DNA from: Haplosporangium gracile
Lineage: Eukaryota > Mortierellomycota > Mortierellomycetes > Mortierellales > Mortierellaceae
Direction of reading: 5' to 3'
Length of the DNA stretch: 15,022 bases
NCBI GenBank assembly: GCA_015499985.1
Contig: JAAAUF010000303.1
Span: 1 to 15,022 of the forward strand
Part shown: piece by piece, positions 9,627 to 15,022 of the stretch
Position numbering within the stretch: position 1 is the stretch's first letter
Layout of the letters: each line of letters begins with the position of its first letter
Notes under the pieces: model-generated
What the model saw: only the letters and a program-made list of their open reading frames with translations
The model's database searches: none
What the model was told of the DNA's origin: nothing
Program-made: the position numbers and the translations under genes

Positions 9627-9661
9627 GTCAGTCTCTGTCGGTCAGTCTCTGTCGGTCAGTC
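9627..9661. repeat. 14-nt tandem repeat
   Basis: GTCAGTCTCTGTCG occurs twice in tandem (9627-9640 and 9641-9654), followed by a partial third copy GTCAGTC (9655-9661). It lies about 250 nt upstream of the E2 start codon and may be part of its promoter or only a simple duplication. Confidence 0.85.
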
Positions 9662-9716
9662 ATTTTTTTGAAGGTGCGGACGTAAACAAAGGAATAATAC
9701 GCTTTTCCGCGTATGT

Positions 9717-9893
9717 CCCTTTCTTCTTTTCCTCCTTTTCTTTTCTTTTCTTTTCTTTTGAATCCATCTCTCCCCACACACCACCCCCATCACTCTCTCC
9801 TCCCACCCTCTCTCTTTTTTTACGAACACATTCCTCTCTATTTCTCTCCTCTCCTCTCTTCTTCCCTTCTTCTCTTCTTTTCTTCTCCATCAA
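9717..9893 (+). promoter_or_regulatory. Pyrimidine-rich promoter/leader of the 2-oxoglutarate dehydrogenase E2 gene
   Basis: About 180 bases are almost entirely C and T on the + strand and end about 20 nt before the ATG. Such CT-rich tracts are common around transcription starts of highly expressed fungal housekeeping genes. The bases just before the ATG (ATTTCACA) are A-rich with A at -3, a good start context. The exact transcription start cannot be read from the sequence. Confidence 0.6.
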
Positions 9894-9913
9894 CAATAAA
9901 TACATATTTCACA

Positions 9914-12816
9914 ATGATCTCTGCCGTCCGCTCATCAAAACAGGTCGCCCGTGCCGCCCGCCCCTTGGCCGCACTCTCCAAGACCACCCTCTTCTCTACC
10001 CCCGCCGTTCAGGCCCGTCGTCACCTCACCATCAACGCCGCTGCTGCCTCTGCCGTCGCCACCCAGCGCCTCAGGTACAGAAGGAATACAAGCAGGATGA
10101 TTTTCCCAGGATATTATTCATATATTACCTGGATCAGACTTGGTTTATAGCTGCTCTTGTTGCAAGAAAACAAAAGGCGCGCGCGCTTCTGTTCGAGTGT
10201 ACATGGCGAATCGCGCGGAAGACGAGGAGAAGAACGACTAGAACGGCAAGGACAGAAAAGACTGACTCATAGTGCTCTCTTGATTGTTGGGGACCTTTCT
10301 TCCTTTTCTTTTTCTCTTTCTATTGTTCATCTTTATGGAATAGCTCGCCTTACCGCACCCAGGTCAGACACTATGGTAAGCGAAACTTCAACTCTGGCAA
10401 GAGGAAAAAACGACAAAAACTATACCCCACAGAAAAGGGGACAAGGCGCAATGCAATGAAGACATAGTGACGAAAAGAACGAAAAAAAAGAAAAATGCCT
10501 CGTCTAGGATAATTGAACTTTTTTTTCGAATTGGATCTAATGCGCCTTTTTTTTTGTCGTTGTTATTTTCGCCGTGCTGTTCTATCATTGAATGAATAAT
10601 AGCTGACTACGTCGTCAAGGTCCCCCACATGGCCGACTCCATTTCCGAGGGTTCCTTGAAGCAGTGGAACAAGAGTACGTAACACCTTTTTTCCCCCCCA
10701 CTGTTCTTTCTAAAGATATCTTTGTCACAAAGTCTCAGTTGTTCTCTCTGGACCGTGTATTCGAGAGTACCAGGATTATTATTGACTGATCAGAGGAACA
10801 CACGCACTTTGTTGGAATGGAATGAAGAAAAGGAATGAACCGAACACGACGCTGATCTGGACTCTTACTGTGCATTGCTTTTGAACCAAATAGAGGTCGG
10901 CGACTTTGTTGCTCTGGATGAGGAGATTGCCACCATCGAGACCGACAAGGTAAAGAAGGAAGAAGAACGATGCGATCACAAGCAGACAAAAAAAGAGGGA
11001 GTTGATCTCCATGAGGGAATAACAAGAAGAAGGGAGAAAAAGAACACGACCCCCACACGTCCAACTCTGATCACCCCTCTGATCGCGATGAAGATATTCA
11101 AGGGCGGTCGGCTTTTACGGATAAGGGAACTTGAAAATGAAAAAGAGAAAAGGGGAAAAGAACGATCGATAACAAAGAAGGGAGGTGCTGATCAGCATTG
11201 AGTAGACAGCTGGCTCGTGGCAGAGGGATGAACGGCGACAGAACAACACACAATAGATAAAAGAAAAAAAAACGCAAACGTTATCGCAACCGGGTCGGAG
11301 AAACTGACGATCCTTAGGAGTGTGTGTGGCCTGTTAACTACTGGAGAAGAAGGGGCATCGTCATTCATTGGCGGGGACGGGGAACCCGGAGACCAGTGGG
11401 ATAGGTGCACTTCATTTTGAAGCGTAGTTATTATTACCATTGCAACTCAACTTATGTCATTCACTTACACGTCTTATTTCCTTTCTGAATGTGTGTGAAA
11501 ATAGGTCGATGTTGCTGTCAACTCGCCCAAGTCTGGAACCGTTGTCGAGTTGTATGCCAAGGAGGAGGACACCGTTGCTGTCGGTGCCGATCTCTTCAAG
11601 TTGGAGCTCGGTGATGCCCCCGCCGGAGGTAAATATTTTTTTTTCTCTTTTAATCACACTGTTATCGGATGACCATGCTTAGACAAACAGGCAGTCAGAG
11701 AGACAAACAGACAAACAGACGGGCAGACAGCAGCGAAAGAGAGAGCGACGACAGAGAGCACTTTTATGTTTGACTGTTGTTTCTCAATGTTTGAAAGGGA
11801 ACTTTCGTCCATGTTAGTGCGATCTGGACAAACACGTTTGCGTTTCACTATGATCAATCATCATCTGACACGCTCTCTCTAATATGGATGAATGAATAGG
11901 CGCTGCCCCCAAGGAGGAGGCCAAGAAGGAGGAGGTCAAGGAGGAGCCCAAGAAGGAGGCTGCTATTGCTACCCCTAAGAATGAGGAGCCTAAGAATGAG
12001 GAGCCTAAGAAGGAGGAGCCAAAGAAGGAGGCCCCCAAGAAGGAGGCCCCCAAGCCCGCTGCCTCTAAGCCCGCCGCTGCTTCGTCCGAGGCGCCCGCCG
12101 CCCCCGTTGCCTTCAGCCGCGAGGAGCGCAGCGTCAAGATGAACCGCATGCGTCAGACCATTGCCAAGCGCTTGAAGCAGTCCCAGGAGAGCGCTGCCTC
12201 GCTCACTACCTTCAACGAGGTCGATATGACCAACCTCATGAAGCTTCGCTCCAACTACAAGGATGCCGTCTTGAAGAAGCACAACGTCAAGCTTGGATTC
12301 ATGTCGGCCTTCGTCAAGGCTTCGTGCTACGCCCTCAAGGAGTTGCCCGCTGTCAACGCCAGAATCGAGGGTGACTCGATCGTTTACAACGACTATGTCG
12401 ATGTCTCTGTTGCCGTTGCCACCCCCAAGGGTCTTGTTACTCCCGTCATCCGCAACGCCGAGTCATTGTCGTTTGTCGATGTTGAGAAGAGCATTGCCCA
12501 GTACGGAGCCAAGGCCCGTGATGGCCAGATTGCTATTGAGGACTTGTCCGGCGGTACTTTCACCATCTCGAACGGAGGTGTCTTTGGCTCGATGATGGGT
12601 ACTCCCATTATCAACATGCCCCAGAGCGCCATTTTGGGCATGCACGCCATCAAGGAGAGACCCGTTGCTGTTGACGGCAAGGTCGAGATCCGCCCCATGA
12701 TGTACATTGCCCTTACCTATGACCACCGTATCATTGACGGACGTGAGGCCACCACCTTCCTCGTCAAGCTCAAGGAGGTCATTGAGGACCCCGTCCGCCT
12801 CTTGTTGGACGTCTAA
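9914..12816 (+). CDS. KGD2: Dihydrolipoamide succinyltransferase, E2 of 2-oxoglutarate dehydrogenase, mitochondrial, six exons
   Basis: This E2 core subunit transfers the succinyl group from its lipoyl arm to CoA in the mitochondrial TCA cycle. Proposed exons are 9914-10074, 10344-10375, 10603-10674, 10894-10949, 11505-11628 and 11900-12816; all introns are GT-AG and the joined frame gives 453 residues (human 453, yeast 463). Residues 1-50 are rich in Arg, Ala and Ser without acids, a mitochondrial presequence. The lipoyl domain (about 67-145) has ETDKVDV with lipoyl Lys107. A Lys/Glu/Pro linker (about 150-218) replaces any E3-binding domain. The catalytic domain (about 225-453) includes [17 protein letters not shown] near its start and DHRIIDG (active-site His424, Asp428). 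Exon 2 is very small: an acceptor at 10343 gives 32 nt, and the alternative at 10367 gives 8 nt and 445 residues. Both keep frame. I prefer 32 nt because its AG is the first after the pyrimidine tract. The ATG at 9914 has A at -3. Confidence 0.93.
11681..11730. repeat. ACAGACAA-type simple repeat in the fifth KGD2 intron
   Basis: Repeated AGACAAACAG/ACAAACAG units with interruptions, wholly inside the intron 11629-11899. It has no coding effect if the intron is spliced. Confidence 0.75.
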
Positions 12817-12966
12817 TCATCTAGACGTTTTTTGTACTCTTGTTTTTTTTGCTTACGTCCTCCTCGCCTCATAGATATTTAAATGGCTACATGTCATTTA
12901 CTCTCTCACACACGCACTCACACCAACCACCACTCTCTTTTACAGACAACAAAAAGCTCCAAAAAA

Positions 12967-12972
12967 AATAAA
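12967..12972 (+). promoter_or_regulatory. Polyadenylation signal AATAAA of KGD2
   Basis: AATAAA lies 151 nt after the KGD2 stop codon, at the end of an A-rich stretch. It is the first full match downstream of the gene on this strand. Confidence 0.6.
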
Positions 12973-13364
12973 CCCATATCTCTTTCATGATTATTCACCT
13001 TTTGTTACCACTGTTATTGTCCAACTTTGAAGGACATGGTCGTTACTAATCGCGTCAAGAGTCGCGCTTTGTCAATCGGTCAAGGCGACGATAAACAAAC
13101 TAAAGACACAACTCACACAAAGACCAATACATCAGAGACATGGATTTGAAACGATCGATGAAAAAAAAAATGACAAATGGGTGGCTGCTCGCTTGCAGTG
13201 GCTTAGCAGAGACGACATGGACATCGCCCAATCCCTTTAGATCCGTAATGAGAGAAAACAGAGGTCAGTGCGGAAACACCCTTTTCATTGCTATCACCCA
13301 CTCACCCACTCCATTCGCTCAGTACGCACACCATCACTGCATCCGATTACCCTTTGGCAAGACC

Positions 13365-13370
13365 TATAAA
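13365..13370 (+). promoter_or_regulatory. TATA box candidate of the LUD-domain gene
   Basis: TATAAA sits 144 nt upstream of the ATG at 13514, followed by a CT-rich tract (13379-13407). The leader (about 13440-13513) then becomes CAA/CCA-rich, a low-structure leader typical of well-translated fungal mRNAs, and ends AGCAAG before the ATG with A at -3. Confidence 0.6.
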
Positions 13371-13513
13371 GGTTGCGACTCTCTTTCTTTTTTTTCTATT
13401 CTCTTTTTAACCAGCAACCCACCCTTCTACTCAACACCAGCACCTCCCCAACCAACCTACAAGACCAGCAACACCAACAATACCAACAACATCAACAACA
13501 CCCACCAAGCAAG

Positions 13514-14787
13514 ATGTCCATCCCCCAGAACACCAACCTCGCCGAGACCTTTGCCGAGCTAACCAAGACCGACGATAAGGTGACTTCGCTCGCCAATTCA
13601 CACTTTTCTAAACCCGCCTCTGCCGAGCGCCTCAATGCGGCCAAGGCCGGACTGGAGAAGAACGGGTTCAAGGTCCATGTGGTCAACACCCGTGCCGACG
13701 CCTTTGAGGCTCTCAAAAACCTGATCCCCGCTGTAAGTTCTTTTTTCTCTTATTGTTGCTGTTCTTTTTTTTTGGAGCTTTATCGCTGAGGTAATGTTCT
13801 TCGTGGAGGTGACATTTTGTTAATGGGCATCCCTTTTTTTTGTCCGTGAGAAAAAATGCTTGTCTCACGCGTGTTTTTTTCTTTTGCTCCTTGTATGTAT
13901 TCTTGAGAGTGCTTAAGCATGGTGAAGGTCGATTCGTATACTCACACTGTTCCCTTTCTCCTTATTCACATTCTTTGCTTTCTTAGGGCGTCACGATCAA
14001 CAATGCCCATTCAACCACCTTGGAAGAAGTAAGAAATACCCTTTGACCCAGACTCAGCCTTTTTATTCCCGCTCTCAACAAACACAACATGCAGGCTGCT
14101 GCATATTCATAATTGTTAATTTTGCTTTCTACTCTTTTGCACTTTTGCAATTACGGCGCGTACATCGTTACTCCATGGCTGTCCTTTCTAACGCCGCCTG
14201 TTTTTTTTTTTTTTTTATTTCGTTTTAATTTTCACCCCCTACTGCCACCACCGCATCCTTTTGTCCTCGCCTCTCCTTCCTTCCGACCGTGCTCTCTCAC
14301 TGCCATCGCCGTATCTCTCCTACGTACTCATCCAACCACCCAGATCGGATTCATCACCTACATCAAGGGCGAGACTCAATGGAACAACATTCACGGCACC
14401 ATCATCCTCGAAAAGGACCCTGTAAAACAAATAGACCTCCGCCGCACCCTCGGCTCCACTGTCGATTACTACCTCACCTCCGTCGCCGCCGTCACCGAGA
14501 CCGGTCACTTGGCCCACGGTGACTTGTCGGGCTCCAAGGTTGGGCCTGTTTCGTTTGCGGCCGGGAATGTGATTATTGTTGTGGGTTCGAACAAGATTGT
14601 GAAGGATGAACATGAGGCCTGGAAGCGCATGGAGGAACATGCTTGGCCGCTTGAGAGTGCGCGTGTTAGGATTGCATACGGCTTGCCTCAGTCCAGCATT
14701 ACCCATTTTGAGTACATACGTTCAGTGAGCCCCTTTAATGCTAATCGTATTCAAGTTCTCCTCATTAATGAGGCTTTGGGCTACTAA
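13514..14787 (+). CDS. LUD-domain protein (lactate-utilisation LutC/YkgG-like fold), three exons
   Basis: A 234-residue protein that is essentially one LUD domain (formerly DUF162). Exons are 13514-13732, 13987-14028 and 14344-14787. Both introns (254 and 315 nt) have GTAAG donors, end in TTAG and CCAG, and split the frame in phase 0. Family features seen: LEKNGFKVHVVNT near residue 50, HSTTLEEIGF spanning exons 2-3 (81-90), DYYLTSVAAVTETG (128-141), then VIIVVGSNKIVKDEHEAWKR (163-182) and a C-terminal strand ending LLINEALGY. In bacteria LUD proteins take part in L-lactate oxidation with iron-sulfur partners or occur alone; the enzymatic role of solitary versions is not established. There is no obvious mitochondrial presequence, so a cytosolic location is inferred. 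The bacterial type I have in mind has a C-terminal Cys-containing segment that is not evident here (AYGLPQ instead). Substrate and partners are unknown. Confidence 0.82.
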
Positions 14788-14928
14788 GCAGCGGTGTCCC
14801 GAGTTCATTGACGACGTTTTTTTTGAATGGATATGATTTTTTTTTTGGAGGATGGGATCGTGCCTCCTACCCATTCATTTTCACAGTCACAACCTTCACC
14901 TTTTTTACCCCGGGAAGTCGCTTTTGTA

Positions 14929-14938
14929 AATAAATAAA
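14929..14938 (+). promoter_or_regulatory. Overlapping polyadenylation signals of the LUD-domain gene
   Basis: Two overlapping AATAAA motifs (14929-14934 and 14933-14938) lie about 140 nt after the stop codon. Sequence from here to 15022 shows no further gene. Confidence 0.6.
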
Positions 14939-15022
14939 AAAAAATTATGCGATTGAAACGAACGCGCTCTTGGAACTCTGGCACTTTGAGGCACAGACTA
15001 TGAACGATCTCGCGTCTTTTTT

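Larger units (their letters stand above)
12817..13513 (+). other. Intergenic region between KGD2 and the LUD-domain gene
   Basis: About 700 bases hold the KGD2 3' untranslated region, a polyadenylation signal and the promoter of the next gene. An open stretch at 13140-13562 overlaps the next gene's start in a different frame and shows no recognisable protein, so I do not call it. Confidence 0.6.

Noticed and set aside
9713..10150. 145-codon open frame over the KGD2 start
   Set aside because: It shares the true frame from the ATG at 9914 but begins inside the CT-rich leader and runs past the exon 1 donor at 10075 into the intron.
10363..10375. 13-nt version of KGD2 exon 2 using the AG at 10361-10362
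   Set aside because: It puts the following lipoyl-domain exon out of frame.
11814..12282. Open - strand frames rich in Leu, Gly and Ser opposite the KGD2 linker
   Set aside because: They arise from the repetitive GAGGAGCC-type codons of the linker on the coding strand.

Overview
The window looks like nuclear DNA of a filamentous fungus, most likely an early-diverging mucoromycete of the Mortierella type. This is inferred from short GT-AG introns with CTAAT-like branch sites, strong C-ending codon bias in the housekeeping genes, AATAAA signals, long pyrimidine tracts before start codons, and a decayed gene resembling (from memory) a multicopy Mortierellaceae protein family. No bacterial operon, CRISPR array, tRNA, rRNA or intact transposon was found.

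Layout. Positions 1-77 hold what is probably the last exon of a + strand gene. Converging on it is a two-exon - strand gene (1424 to 413) for a membrane-anchored, METTL7-like SAM-dependent methyltransferase. Upstream of that, on the same strand, lies a broken multi-exon gene (about 4414 to 2025). Its C-terminal half resembles a PD-(D/E)XK nuclease core. It carries an in-frame stop, a 7-nt insertion between the E and K of the presumed ExK motif, and at least two other frame breaks.

From about 4415 to 9716 there is a gene-poor stretch of roughly 5 kb. It contains long homopolymer T tracts, two perfect hairpins, a G+T-biased strand, one unexplained long stop-free frame (8588-9472), and tetranucleotide and 14-nt tandem repeats. 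A pyrimidine-rich promoter or leader then opens into two tandem + strand genes.

The first of these (9914-12816, six exons) encodes the E2 subunit of 2-oxoglutarate dehydrogenase: mitochondrial presequence, lipoyl domain, Lys/Glu-rich linker and catalytic domain. It includes a micro-exon of 32 or 8 nt. The second (13514-14787, three exons) encodes a 234-residue LUD-domain protein. The two are separate transcription units, each with its own promoter-like region and polyadenylation signal. Nothing shows that they share a pathway, although both may touch organic-acid metabolism.

The clearest candidate for something unusual is the decayed nuclease-like gene. I do not see a complete new system in this window.
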